64,000 nucleotides of DNA from Adiantum capillus-veneris (taxonomy: Eukaryota; Streptophyta; Polypodiopsida; Polypodiales; Pteridaceae): the NCBI GenBank assembly GCA_014529385.2, contig CM043963.1, positions 75,958,412 to 76,022,411 on the forward strand, written 5' to 3'. This document shows, piece by piece, positions 21,378-32,320 of the stretch. Positions within the stretch are counted from its first letter, which is position 1. Every line of letters begins with the position of its first letter. Under the pieces are notes generated by a model. That model had not been told where the DNA came from and ran no database searches. It saw only the letters and a list, made by a program, of their open reading frames with translations. The translations under genes and the position numbers were made by a program.

Positions 21378-21929
21378 CTAAGATTTTGCCATGTGGTCAA
21401 GTATTAAGCTTGTTTTGAAAGTGGGAATTGGAAAATTCCAAAATTCACTAATATGGTGCTCTTTAGGTAATTCCCATTGTTGATCATCTAGTTCCAAAGT
21501 GTTGATGGGAATCGGTATCTGTTGATTCTTAAGAGCAGCTTTACGCTCGAGTACCCAAAGTCTAGCTTCCTCTTGGGCTTCATCAATAACCTGCCTATCG
21601 CTTGATCTTCCTTTGTTTGGTTGCATACATTCTCTCTATGGTTAGTGGCAAATTGTATTTCTTTAAACAACATCCACTATCCAATTAGCCATTGGTTCAC
21701 CATCTAGGGTGGACAATTTTACTGCTCTACTTGGAGATACATCTTCAATGATAAATGGTTCATTTCTCTTTTTCTTAAACTTGGGAATGTGTTGCTTAAG
21801 GGAATAGACTAGAACTAAGTCCCCTTTCTTGAAAATTTTTGTGATTAAGTGGGAATCAAAAAACAGTTTTTCTTGCCAGCTTTTCCAAATCTTCAAGTCT
21901 TTCTGACAATTCATGTCCAGTCCACTCAA
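21378..21929 (-). pseudogene. pol: Integrase C-terminal region of Tat-like element
   Basis: Minus strand. FKKGDLVLVYSL followed by the segment ending NEPFIIEDV and AVKLSTLDGEPM matches the GPY/F-type C-terminal module of gypsy integrases (K-GDLVL ... GP--I--V ... A--L---DG). A frameshift separates it from the tail MQPNKGRSSDRQVIDEAQEE (21626-21378). No chromodomain is visible, as expected for the Tat lineage. The 3' LTR of this element is not found downstream: 21181-21377 is unassigned and the older protease remnant follows. Confidence 0.7.
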
Positions 21930-22721
21930 GAGTCTGTGCTACCCTTAATGTCGGCAATAGAAATTCTATTGGGAGTATGGCATCAAGACCATAAACAAGG
22001 TTAAAAGGTGTAGCATTTAGAGCTGTTTTGAATGAAACTCGATAAGCCCATAGAGCAACATGGAGATTCATTTCCCAGTCTGTCCTTCTTGAACTAAACA
22101 CTTTGGTCAGTACTGAGCTAAGAAGTTTATTTGTATGCTCAACTTATCCGTTTTCTTGTGGGTGATAGGGAGCTGATTTGTTATGAATAACCATAAACTC
22201 ATTAAGCAAAGACTCTATTACCTCGTTGAGAAAATGAGTTCCCCGATACTGACAATCTCTATTGGCAGTCCATACCTTGTGAATACATACTCATATAGAA
22301 TGCAGCAGTGATTCTGGCATCATTCTTTTGGGTCGCTTTAGCCTCGGCCCACTTGGTCAAATAGTCCGTAGCTACAATGATATATTGAGCTTGGGTTCTA
22401 TAAGCAGGTGGCTGTATCTGTCCGATAAATTCTATACCCCATTTTGCGAAGGCTCTAGCCCCCATCATTGGTCTTAAGAGCATGCTGTCTACTCGTGTTG
22501 GCATTTTTTGCTCGTTGACAAGCATCACACCTTCGAACATATTGTTTGGCATCTACAAAAAGTGTTGGCCACCATATGCCTTCCATCAAGATTGCTCTTG
22601 TGGTGGTCTCACTAGAAAAGTGACCTCCAGATAATCCAGCATGTTCTTGTTCTATAATCGGAATATACTCGTTTTCATTTGCACAAAGACGCAAATGTTG
22701 ATCTTTACCTCTCCGACACAA
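21930..22721 (-). pseudogene. pol: Integrase zinc finger and core of Tat-like element
   Basis: H2C2 finger: EHAGLSGGHFSSETTTRAI ... YVRRCDACQRAK (22640-22520). After a frameshift the core reads FAKWGIEFIGQIQPP, where the first catalytic Asp has become Glu, then YIIVATDYLTKWAEAKA. Further shifts precede NLHVALWAYRVSFKTALNAT and TPFNLVYGLDAILPIEFLLP (22080-21960). Several stops lie between 22110 and 22260. The enzyme would be inactive. Confidence 0.8.
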
Positions 22722-23504
22722 TTGGTTCCCAATAAGATCATAGTCTCTTACTTCCGTTTCAATTGCTCTTTGGCGGCGTTTACTTATATTCTCAGGAAAT
22801 GTTCAACTCGATAAGTAAGTAACCATATAATTACTCCACTTAGGAACATGTGACAATTAAAACAATGTTACATGAGGAATGGGTGGGTGTTTTGGACACT
22901 GAGGGCAATATTTTACAAAAGATCTAACATATCTCCTCATAGTCGGCCAAAATACTCCAAGTCTTAAGATTCGTTGCATAGTTTGATTATCCGCAAAGTG
23001 AAGTCCTTCTATGGTAACATGTGCTTGACTTAGGTATTGCTCCTTTTCTTCAGGGTTAATGCATAAAAGCAATATCCCATCTTGATTTCTTTTATATAGC
23101 CTTCCAGCTAGTAATTGATACATAGCCGATTGCTCGATTAAATCAATTGTGATAGGAAGTGGTATTTGTGAATCTACTTGATCTATTGTCATTAATGACA
23201 CAATTTTTTCCGACCATCTAGGTATCATTTCCATGGAGAAAAAATAGGCATATGGTAGATCATCGTCTACCCCTTTAGGTGATTCCCCTGAAATGATCCT
23301 TGAAAAATGATCTGCTCGTTGATGTGTAGTACCTTTTTTTACAACCAAAGTGAAATAAAATTCGAGAAGAATGATGAACCATGTCACTATTCTCCCTGTG
23401 CTGCATGGTTTTTTGACCAAATATAACAAGGCTTGGTGATCCACAAAGAAAAAAAACTTGTTGGCTAATAGGTAATGTCTATACTTTTTAACGGCATAGA
23501 TCAT
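22722..23504 (-). pseudogene. pol: RNase H end plus an extra H2C2 module of Tat-like element
   Basis: RNase H tail: MIYAVKKYRHYLLANKFFFFVDHQ, then THQRADHFSRI where Asp of the last catalytic motif is kept. It is followed by a linker and a first zinc-finger module: QAHVTIEGLHFADNQTMQRI ... RSFVKYCPQCPK (23010-22880). A second copy of linker plus H2C2 follows at 22721-22455. Both copies share the order W...IV..., LxxRLYKR-like, LC---E, H---GLHF/GGHF, FWPT/WWPT, YVR..C..C. So the polyprotein carries tandem zinc-finger modules before one integrase core. Confidence 0.7.
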
Positions 23505-24846
23505 TCCTAGTCCTTCTCTTTCAGTGTTGGTGTAATTATTTTATGCCATGTTCAATTGTCGGCTAGCATAAGAAATAGGAAAGTCGATTTTCCCATCTCC
23601 TGGTTGGGATAGTATACAACCAATAGCAACGTTTGAAGCATCTACATGTACGTGGAATACCTTATCCCAATCAGGTGCTTTCAATATTGCAGATGAGGTG
23701 AGAGCTTCCTTAAGCTTCATGAAGGATTCTTCACATGCCTCGGTCCATTCAAAGTGAATAATCAAGCTATACATGGGTTTTGCAATTATAGCGTACATGT
23801 AGATGAACCGTCGGTAATATCCACAATGTCCCATGAAGGCTTGTACCCCCTTGATTGTTGTTGGTCTAGGCAAATCAGCAATGACATGAATCTTCTCAAT
23901 ATCAGTAGCTATGCCATTTTTAGACACTATATGACCAAGAATTTTTTCTTTTCTTCCCATGAATGTGCACTTTTCAGGGTTTAAGAAAATCCTATAAATT
24001 CTACATTTCTAAAATACTTTTTTGAGGTGTTCAAAATGATCAGGCCGGATTGATGAATGTACGCATAGATCATCCATGTATACTTCTAAGAATTTCCAAA
24101 GATACTTTTTGAAAGCATGGTTCATCAATCTCTGAAATGTGGCTGGAGCATTAGTTAACCCAAACGGCATAACCCGATAGGCAAATATACCCCATTATGC
24201 TAGTTATCAGAAGAGGAAAATTGTCTCTTATGGTAGTTGCATTCACTTTTTTGAGATTAACACACACTCGTAATTTTCCATTCTTCTTAGGTACTACCAC
24301 AATTGGAGACACCCAATCGGTGTGTTCAATTTCGTAAATGAATTCGGCTTCCTTTAGTTTTTCAATCTCTTCTTTGATCTTTCTGACAAATTTTTCGTTA
24401 TAAGTGTATGGTCTCTGTATACTTGGTTTTGCATCATCTCTCATGGGTATAGTATGTTGACAGGTTTTTGGATCAACACCCTTGAGATCTTTGTAAGACA
24501 AAGTGAAGATATCCCGGTATTCCTTTAACAAGCTCAACAGAAGCTTTTCTTCTTCTTCTGTGAGGTCATTTGCAATGTAAGCCAGTCTAGGTTCCTCTCC
24601 TGGTTCAGTCAAGTCTACCCTTTTAGCGTTTGCAGGTCCTTTGTAAGACTCGCCTTGTTTCCGTAGTTCCCTAGCAGGTTGTTTGATTATGATTTTCCGA
24701 TCTTGGAGAGTATACTTTTTGTAATGGGATGGAACATGCATTACATACTTACCATCCTCTTTCGTGGTTTCCATTTCGGTAGTGTATATCTGCCTTAGAG
24801 CTTTTTTCAACTCTTGATATTTCCTTTTTTGCTCGACTCTGGTCAT
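23505..24846 (-). pseudogene. pol: Reverse transcriptase of Tat-like element, internally deleted
   Basis: Minus strand. N-terminal RT: EAEFIYEIEHTDWVSPIVVV, KKNGKLRVCVNLKKVNATT, RDNFPL. A deletion then removes the finger/palm part with the first catalytic Asp and joins to [19 protein letters not shown] (24200-24140, other frame) and VYMDDLCVHSS, the intact YMDD box. GRKEKILGHIVSKNGI, FMGHCGYYRRFI and the RNase H start HVDASNVAIGCIL follow (23960-23541). A stop after HLKKVF (24015) interrupts the thumb. Upstream sequence (24846-24700) is a basic protease-RT linker. Confidence 0.85.
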
Positions 24847-24856
24847 GAGTGGTTTT

Positions 24857-26664
24857 TTATCCTGATGTTCTTCGTGAGTACCCTTCCTTGCTTTTTTGAG
24901 ACATTTCTGAGTTTCTGTTTGAAGAATATCTGCCAGTTATTTTGTCCTTGACACAATCATTAGTATCTATCTGCATCAAGAATTGTGTTTTACTGGAGAC
25001 TGATAGCATAGGTCGTGCTTTCACGATTTTAGTGTCTCTCTTTCTTCTATACCATTTTTGTCTTCTTGATTTCTGGTTTGGAAAGTCAAAAAGCTTTTCC
25101 TCCCCTCCCTTTAAGAGTAACTGAGCCCTCATATGCTCTTTTTCTGACCCCGAATCTTCTGAGGTAGATGAGTGTTCATCTAACTCATCAGTTGCATCAT
25201 AATAGAGGTCAGAAAAGACTTGTTGAGCTTTCATCAAGTTCTTTGTTTCCTCATCTTTATTTCAATGTTAAGGACTGGCAGCATTTGGATGGGAATTATG
25301 TCATAGCCATCCTCATTGCAAAATTGAGTAGGCATAGACGTATTCACACATACATCCACTGTCGCTAAAATTTGAGTCCACTCAAATGGTTCGAATCAAT
25401 GTTCTGGAAAGGGTTCAGGTATGTAGGCTTCATCTGTACAGTCCCTTTCTAGGATACATTCTTCTCGTCTTAAGCTTCCATTTTCAGAAGCTCCGCACAT
25501 CCAAATAGGAGTGTCTTTGTTTAACCAATATGGGAGTTTAATTTCAGATGAAGAGACCGAATCAAAATCTTGGATAGGTGTTTTCAAGACATCTCTATAG
25601 GTGTGATCTTTTAGATTGACTCTTGTTATAGATCCCACCTGCTTCAAGTATAGATAGTTGTTTCCTTAATCTTGGATAAGCTATACCTATCGCATGAAAG
25701 GTCTTCGCAATATGATTTCATAGTTGAGTTTTTTCCCAAAGTCTACTATGGAAAAAGTGTGTTGATATTAAATTCCAGAGGAGTTGACTATCACATTTTC
25801 TAGTAGACCTAGTGGTCTCTCAATGTGTCCGTCAGCCAACTGCAACTTCATTCACATTTTTCTAATGGCTGGCTGTCCCCAGGATTCCCATACTACTTTA
25901 GTGGCTATGGCTATGCCAGCTCCACTATCCAATATTTCCATGGTTTCAATGTCATTATATTTCACTGGAAGGGTGGTGTTTCCTTCTTCCCCTTCATAAT
26001 ATTCTCCGACCTTGTTCATAGGAACTGATCGAATCTCTTTGTTTTCCATTTCACTTTTCAAGTTTCCCAAATTCTTAGAGATTAACCCCGTTATCCCCAC
26101 CTTCTCTAGGGTTTTTTGTAAATCGTTCCATAAGTATGGCCTGATTTTCAACAGTTCTCCCAAAGTAAGAGTGCATTGGATAGGTGTAGACATGATTGAA
26201 TGAATGTTGTCTACTTCTAGGGTTTGTTTGGCTCTTTTTACTTGAGTGGTCTTGCAAATGATAGATTCATCTTCGCTATCTCCCAAGTAAGAAGGTAATG
26301 TTTTTAATGTCACATGTTTAGATATTCCTGAAGCCTCCAATCCGCAATCCCCGTACAAGGATTGTAAATCCATGTTCATATCTGATGGTAGGTTATCCAA
26401 CCAGACTTCCTCTATAGGAGCCGACTTTAAAGCTAGGCTCCCATCATTGATCTCTCTTACCTTTTCCCATAAGTGTCCTGGCCAGTCTTCCTCTACGAAT
26501 GGAATTCCGTCTAAAGCATCTTCGCTGTCCGGCACTATGAGGTGTGGTTCATTTGTTTCAAGGTGGGGTTCTGCCACCACATCGGATTTTGCTTTCGTTT
26601 CTTCTATCGCAAGCTCTTCTTGTTTTGCAATATTTTCAAGCTTGGATTTTTGTTTATCCAGCAT
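24857..26664 (-). pseudogene. pol: Protease and spacer region of Tat-like element
   Basis: Minus strand. The long ORF 26664-25852 ends in the retropepsin active site EILDSGAGIAIATKVVWESW (26000-25880, Asp-Ser-Gly present). The domain continues with stops and shifts: ADGHIERPLGLLENVIV (25850-25790), a degenerate RPFMR motif (~25690) and NNYLYLKQVGSITR (25660). Further residues to 24857 form a hydrophilic spacer (ELDEHSSTSEDSGSEKEHMR). The ~240 residues ahead of the active site are acidic and unidentified. Confidence 0.75.
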
Positions 26665-26808
26665 TTATTGCGTGATTCTTACCAAGTTTTGATAAGCTTC
26701 CAGCTTCGCTGCTTCCATGTCTGGAGATGGATAGTTTTTCCATTTGTTTTTCATGTTTTGGCATGCTTTAAGTCTTGCTTGGTAAGCTTCCAAGGCAACA
26801 TCAATAGG

Positions 26809-28680
26809 CTAAAAAATTTTATCAACCAGAATGGATCCTCCAGATTTCACGGTTGTTTCCTTGAATTCATTGCCAGTTTCTTTCAACTTGTCCTGGGCTA
26901 GCATTTTTTCTTTCTCTTTGTTTTCAACCCGTTGTTTTTGTTTTCTCCTCTCATATCTTTTGCTTCTGCTCCTTTTGATTCTTTGAGAAGAAACTTTCAT
27001 GTTCTCCGAATCATCAAAGAAATTGTGTTTCTTTTTCTTTGCCTCGGCTTTAGTGATTACCTTGATTGGAACAATCGGTTCGCTCTTTGATGAGCTACTA
27101 GGCATCGTGTGGACTACATTTACTACAGTTTTTCCCTTGTTTAAAGGATTCTTAGGACAACCTTCCGAAAGTGTCCTCCCTTTTTGCAACATTGTATGCA
27201 ATAGGCTTCAATTGGTATGAGGTTTTTGTCAGGCTTTGGACATTCGTTCTTCCAATGGTCATCAGTACCACAGTTATGACAGTTTCCTGTTCTAAGCTTC
27301 ATCATGGGTCTTCCCATGGGAGGTCTATCACCTTGATTAGCTATATAATACATTGGCGCAATCTCTGGTGTAGCATCTGTCATGATTTCCTCCATTGGTG
27401 GTGGATGTGGACTATACCAATCTCTTTCTATCATTACTGTGGATGGACTAGGCTCTGCATAGGGTGTAACAGGCACTAATGCTTGTTCATCTATGACTCC
27501 TTCTGAGCGCATGTACTTTACAGGCACCGCATTATGTCCTAGATACGGAGGTTGTTGTCCCAACACAGGTTGAGGTCTTTCCATACCCATTGGTGGTCTT
27601 TGAACTTGAGCCATATTAGGATGATATCTGTACATGGGTTGTCCCTGGGGCCTCATGGGCACGTACTGAACATTCCCATCATACTTTGGTCTAAAGTAGC
27701 ACTCGTGGGTTTCATGGTTGGTCCATTTACCATTGATTGCACACCATTTTTGTGGCCTAATTGGTTGTCCCTGTGGGGATATCCCTTGTCCTGGTCCTCT
27801 CATAGGTGCTTTTTGCATATTGTTCATCATGTCATTCATCCTTTTTAGTATATCTTCTATGGCTGAGAGTGGTGCCGCAGCAGCCGTTCCCACTTGTGCT
27901 GGTTTTGTGGATGATCTTCTTGCTTTGGTTATACTTAGGGACATCCTCTTCATTGAAGATCTCACAATTTTCTCCTAGGTCAATAACATCAGACACACAC
28001 GCCTCTAGGGGTGTATGCTTTTTACTATAGAGTATAGCATGAAGTTCTTTGTTTAGCAGTCCCTCCAGAAACAATGATACAAGTAGTTCTTCTGCAGGTA
28101 TCTCCATCTCTGGGCATTGGGCAATGTATTGTTTCATTTGAGTTGCACAATCCCTAACAAACTCACCATGTTTATGTTTAAAGCTGTAGATTTGAACTAC
28201 CGTATTATGTTTAATTCCCATTTTAGAACAAGCAGCTACAAATCCTTGAGCTAATGTGTTTAAGTCCATGATTGACCTTGGTGGAATGATTTGGAACCAT
28301 GCCAAAGCTTTTCCTTGTAATGTCATTCCAAACCCCTCAAATTGAGTATGGAAATTGAATATACGCTCTGCTCTTAGCACTTGATTAACGCTTGCTAAGT
28401 GGTCATATGGATCCCTTGATCCACTGTATTTTTTGACCCATTTTTGAAAATCAGCCGGTTTGACACGTCTATTTGGTTCAACTCCAGGTCTTCTAGGAGT
28501 TGGTCCTGTTCCGAGTCCTTCAAACCAGTCTGTCGGAAATAGTGACTCATGTAGCCTTGGACTGGCCTTAGCGTCACCTGGTTTTCTATGTGATGAGGTG
28601 GTGTCTGGTTTCTTCACATTACTCTCAGATGATCTCTCACAATGTTCGTCTCTTGGAGTGGTTTCCGGTCCTTGACCCAA
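26809..28680 (-). pseudogene. gag: gag of Tat-like element
   Basis: Minus strand. Core gag at 28680-27965: FPTDWFEGLGTGP, FQKWVKKYSGSRDPYDHLAS, LQGKALAWFQIIPPRSI, VQIYSFKHKHGEFVRDCATQ, a retrotrans_gag domain. After a frameshift near 27960 come a Pro/Met/Gln-rich stretch (27800-27550) and a CCHC knuckle CHNCGTDDHWKNECPKP (27290-27240). A second knuckle, YCIQC...GGHFRK...CPKNP, is split by a frameshift near 27170. A strongly basic C-terminus (KRSRSKRYERRKQKQRVENK) ends near 26809. Two knuckles per Gag is known for some plant gypsy lineages. Confidence 0.85.
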
Positions 28681-28704
28681 TATCTAATCCCGTATGGAAT
28701 ACCC

Positions 28705-29403
28705 CTAGTATTTGGTTTGTTCTACCTCCTTAGGAGTCATTATACCAAAATTGTTGTTATAACAATCCCTAAACAAGTAAGTTGGTAGATCCACAGATCC
28801 CTTATCTTTGATCTTGAAGATATAGATGATCTTCATGGCTGTTAACTTTCCTGGTCTAGAATGAGAAGTCCACAAAAGATCTTTTATGTTTCTATCTTCC
28901 CAACAATAGACTCCGATCCTAGGATTATCCGTACAAAGCCGTTTCAAAGGCTTCAAGTCTACTTGATCGTATCCCTCAAATTCCAAAGTTGGTGGTCCTT
29001 CTTTTGCTGACATATTTGGGATTATAGTGTTTACTTCTAATCCCCATTTGTCTACCACATCAGGATTTTCGACTTGTACATATTGAGTTCCGTTTCGATC
29101 CATGTATATTTTTCCTTGTTTGTTTGCCCTAACCTCTTCTTCGAACTCAATACCATGGTCATCAATGCGAATAGCATACTCTTCGCTAGGATCCAAGTAA
29201 ACCTGGGCTCCATGATGGTTAGTCTTGTAAAAGGAGAGTATATGCTTATAGCGCATTGTCGTTTCAGTTTTCAAGTGAGTCGAGTAAGAAGACATTTCAG
29301 ATGTTGAATCTGAAAAAGTGTCCGAGACTTCTTTAGGAATTGTGTGCAAGGAGTTGCCTTGATTCACACTTTCCTCGGTGGATACTACTGGTGGTTTCTC
29401 CAA
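28705..29403 (-). CDS. N-terminal gag or ORF1 of Tat-like element
   Basis: 232 residues, open from a stop at ~29427 down to 28705; the conventional start is uncertain because the frame begins EIKAYLEKPPVVSTEE without an ATG at its head. Contains YKHILSFYKTNHHGAQVYLD, NKQGKIYMDRNGTQYVQVE, RIGVYCWEDRNIKDLLWTSH and TYLFRDCYNNNFGIMTPKE. Function unknown. It is separated from the gag core by only a few codons with stops (about 28704-28681), so it may once have been the start of one Gag polyprotein. Ogre elements have a separate ORF1 before gag, which is the alternative. Confidence 0.5.
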   Translation of the reverse strand: MEKPPVVSTEESVNQGNSLHTIPKEVSDTFSDSTSEMSSYSTHLKTETTMRYKHILSFYKTNHHGAQVYLDPSEEYAIRIDDHGIEFEEEVRANKQGKIYMDRNGTQYVQVENPDVVDKWGLEVNTIIPNMSAKEGPPTLEFEGYDQVDLKPLKRLCTDNPRIGVYCWEDRNIKDLLWTSHSRPGKLTAMKIIYIFKIKDKGSVDLPTYLFRDCYNNNFGIMTPKEVEQTKY

Positions 29404-31415
29404 ATAGGCCTTGATTTCCTATTACAGGACCAGTTCTAAGGTTCATATAGACTTATGAAGCCCTGGATAGAGTACTCACCTTGGATTGACTTGTCGTCAA
29501 TTTCCACTCGATTCAATTGCAACTTTCTGTCAAGCCACTAATTCCTTGTCTGCAACCTGATTCTTGTACAAAATGAATAAAATTAGCTATTTTTATATAA
29601 GGACAATAGAGCTCTTGAGAACTCTCATGATTGGTCTCTGTATATCACTTTAAATCGTGATATGGAAGTCAAAATTTTGACTTTCAGATTCAGCTTAGCA
29701 AAATCAAAGGTCTAAATATGCAACCTATAAACTGAGTGTATCTGTACCAATTTTGATCCAATTGAACAAAAAATTTCCCTATGGCCTTATTTTATGCTCA
29801 TGTAACACTGTATAAGACCAAAAGTCAAAATTGAAGTCTCTGGATAGTAGAAGTAAATAATCGCGATTATTTACTTTTGCTAGGTTCTGGCACTTTTTGG
29901 ATTGGTTTTGCAAGTATACAACTTGTTAAAGCCCTTGGGCAAGTTTCTATATGTTTGGACAAAATTTGATCAAGTTTATCCACTGTTCAATATCCGCAGA
30001 CTCTGATTTCGAGAATCTAGCTTAAGTCTCACTTTTGTGATCCAAATTTCACAAAAATTGATTTGTGGGATCTACTTGATGTGCTCGACCTTGTGGTATA
30101 CTCAAATTTGTAAAATCACCAAGTTTTGAAGCAGATGTAAATAATCGCGATTATTTACTCCTGATAAATTTTTGCAAATTTTTGTCCCAAATTTGACACA
30201 GATCTATTAAGCACCTTATGTTAAGATCACCAGCCAATTTTCATCAAGTTTGGATAATTTTTTGTCAAATGGTTATCAATTATCTATCCCCCGCAGACTA
30301 ACTTTGCAATTTTAGTCACAATTTTCAATCCAATGATTCAAATCTTACCAAATTTGGTTTATGGGCTTATTACAACATGGTAAAGCTAGTGGTATGCCAA
30401 CTTGGTCAAAAAAGTTCAAAAACAGGGCAGATGTAAATAATCGTGATTATTTATATTTGACAAAATCTTACAAGTTTTTGGTCAACTGAGCATATACACA
30501 TGTCTATCACATCAATATAAGCCTATGAATCAATTTTCAACAAGTTTGAACAAAGTTTTCCTCAATTCACACTCAAGATTCAAAAAATGAGTACAAACTT
30601 AAGTTTTTACCTAGTTTTTTGCCAATTTAGTGATCCAAATCTTTTGGGCCTTTACAAAAGTTGTTTATAAACATGCAATGAGTCAATGGTATGAACCTTG
30701 GTCAATTTAGAGAAAAAAGTTAATAATCGCGATTATTAACTTGAGGCTTGAAATGAGCACTTTTTTGCAATTTTCACAAAGACAGTCTTTTTATGATGTT
30801 TTTCAAGCCTAAAAATCAAGTCAAAGCTTAATTTGGCCTAAAATGTCAAGAAAAAGTAAATAATTTGAGTTTTGGTTAACTTCTTGAAATTTTTACCTCG
30901 AAGTGTCTTTGAGCTTACCCACTGGTTTGGACAACTCTTAGGCTTACTCTCCAGTCGGATTGAATGAATTCGAGTCTTTTCAAGCTATTTCTAGCCGTAG
31001 ACCTGAAATTCTGCAACTTTACATAACAACTCACACTTGATTCTTTCAGAGAGAGCAACGTTCTGAAATCCACCTCGGATCCTACTTACCCTACTCCTAG
31101 TTTCTCATGCAATGGGATTGTGAAAAGTGTCCACAAACACTCGTTTTCTTGTGTTTTTTATGTTTTTAGTGTCTTGATCTTAAGACTTGTCTCGTCTATC
31201 ACTCATCCTCCAAATCCTAATCTAAATCTACAATCCTACAGTCCTAAAGGTACTCAGCAAGTACGATTACTTCCAAGTTACCTCTACACAACAAAAGAAG
31301 ACAATCTTAAGCTATGCGGTTTCTAAAAGAGAGTTTTGAACTCTAGGAGAACCTAGAGGAAGTTAAAGGACAATTACACAAGACGCTCGTATTTTTCCCT
31401 AGTTTAGGTCTCTTC
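29404..31415 (-). promoter_or_regulatory. Two-kilobase leader of Tat-like element with palindrome array
   Basis: Long AT-rich noncoding leader between PBS and ORF1. It is made of diverged ~290-bp tandem units, each ending in the same palindrome. Half-site GTAAATAATCG followed by its exact reverse complement occurs at 29853-29874 and 30137-30158; a variant with two changes lies at 30433-30454; a symmetric variant with half-site GTTAATAATCG lies at 30719-30740. A broken half-site is at ~30857. Unit sequence between palindromes is only loosely conserved (CCGCAGACT, GTGGTATGCC-like blocks). Confidence 0.7.
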
Positions 31416-31436
31416 GATCCCCGACAACGGTGCCAA
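31416..31436 (-). other. Primer binding site, tRNA-Asp-like
   Basis: The minus strand reads TGGCACCGTTGTCGGGGA and continues TCG, close to the TGGCGCCGTTGCCGGGGA type used by plant Tat/Athila elements and complementary to the 3' end of tRNA-Asp. It lies one base from the LTR edge at 31438. Confidence 0.85.
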
Positions 31437-31437
31437 A

Positions 31438-32320
31438 TGTGGGATGCATGTCTAACCTCACCATCCTATCTTATTGCAGTATTAGCGAGAACCACCATTA
31501 ATCTGAGACGACGCTGACTCAACTAGTGCATAGAGGCTACAAGAGGTTATCAATATCTCGGAAAACAACTAACAACGCGCATCTAAATCAAGCTATGACT
31601 AAAATCACCAAAAGCCAATCGCTCATCGGCAAACAATTCACATCCGTTACAACATCAAATGACATCCAAATGCAACGAAACTTCTAGGACAAGTTTATAA
31701 GACCTAAGCACACATGCCTATGGCCTCAAATCCCACTTTAGGTCAAGTTCCAAAATCACGATTATTAACAACATTGGATTTTTGACCTAGTCGTTTTCGA
31801 CCCAGAATGCATCTAAATGCTTAGCAATGATGCCCCAATACCCCGCCTATGCTTAGTTTTCATTTTAAAAGTGTAAAATCCTAGTTATGAAGAAATTAAC
31901 CGCGGGTCGGCGACGCTAAAAGCCATGAAATACTGTGAATGGCTTACGCCAATGCGTAGAGCTCTTACTTGCGGTTGCAATGCAACAAATGCATTCGCAA
32001 TGTGACAACCGGGGAGGGAGTAGGAAGCACGAGAAGGAGAGAAGTGAGTGCCGTTAGCTCACGCTGTGTATTTTTTATCCAAAACTTATGAAAAAACTTA
32101 CAAAAATTGACTTTTATACCTTAGCCTAGGTTTTTGAGTGGTCAAAAGTAAAAATCTGGAGTTCTACCAAAGCTGGAAATTGACTGTCTGATACAATCTG
32201 GAAGCTTGTAGCCCCGGCTCATTAATTACAAGGTTTACCAAGAAAATAGGATTTACAATATTCTCGATTTATCAAATAATAATTGTTTTATAAGGAGAAC
32301 TCCAAAAAATGGTGTCCACA
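31438..32320 (-). mobile_element. 5' LTR of Tat-like element (883 bp)
   Basis: In minus orientation it starts TGTGGACACC (32320) and ends GCATCCCACA (31438), adjoining the PBS. It contains a decayed half-site of the leader palindrome at 31756-31769 (ATCACGATTATTAAC). I found no second copy in the window, so the 3' LTR is missing. Confidence 0.8.

Noticed and set aside
31416-31436. tRNA-like 3' end sequence on the plus strand
   Set aside because: It is the complement of a primer binding site next to an LTR; no cloverleaf precedes it, so it is not a tRNA gene.
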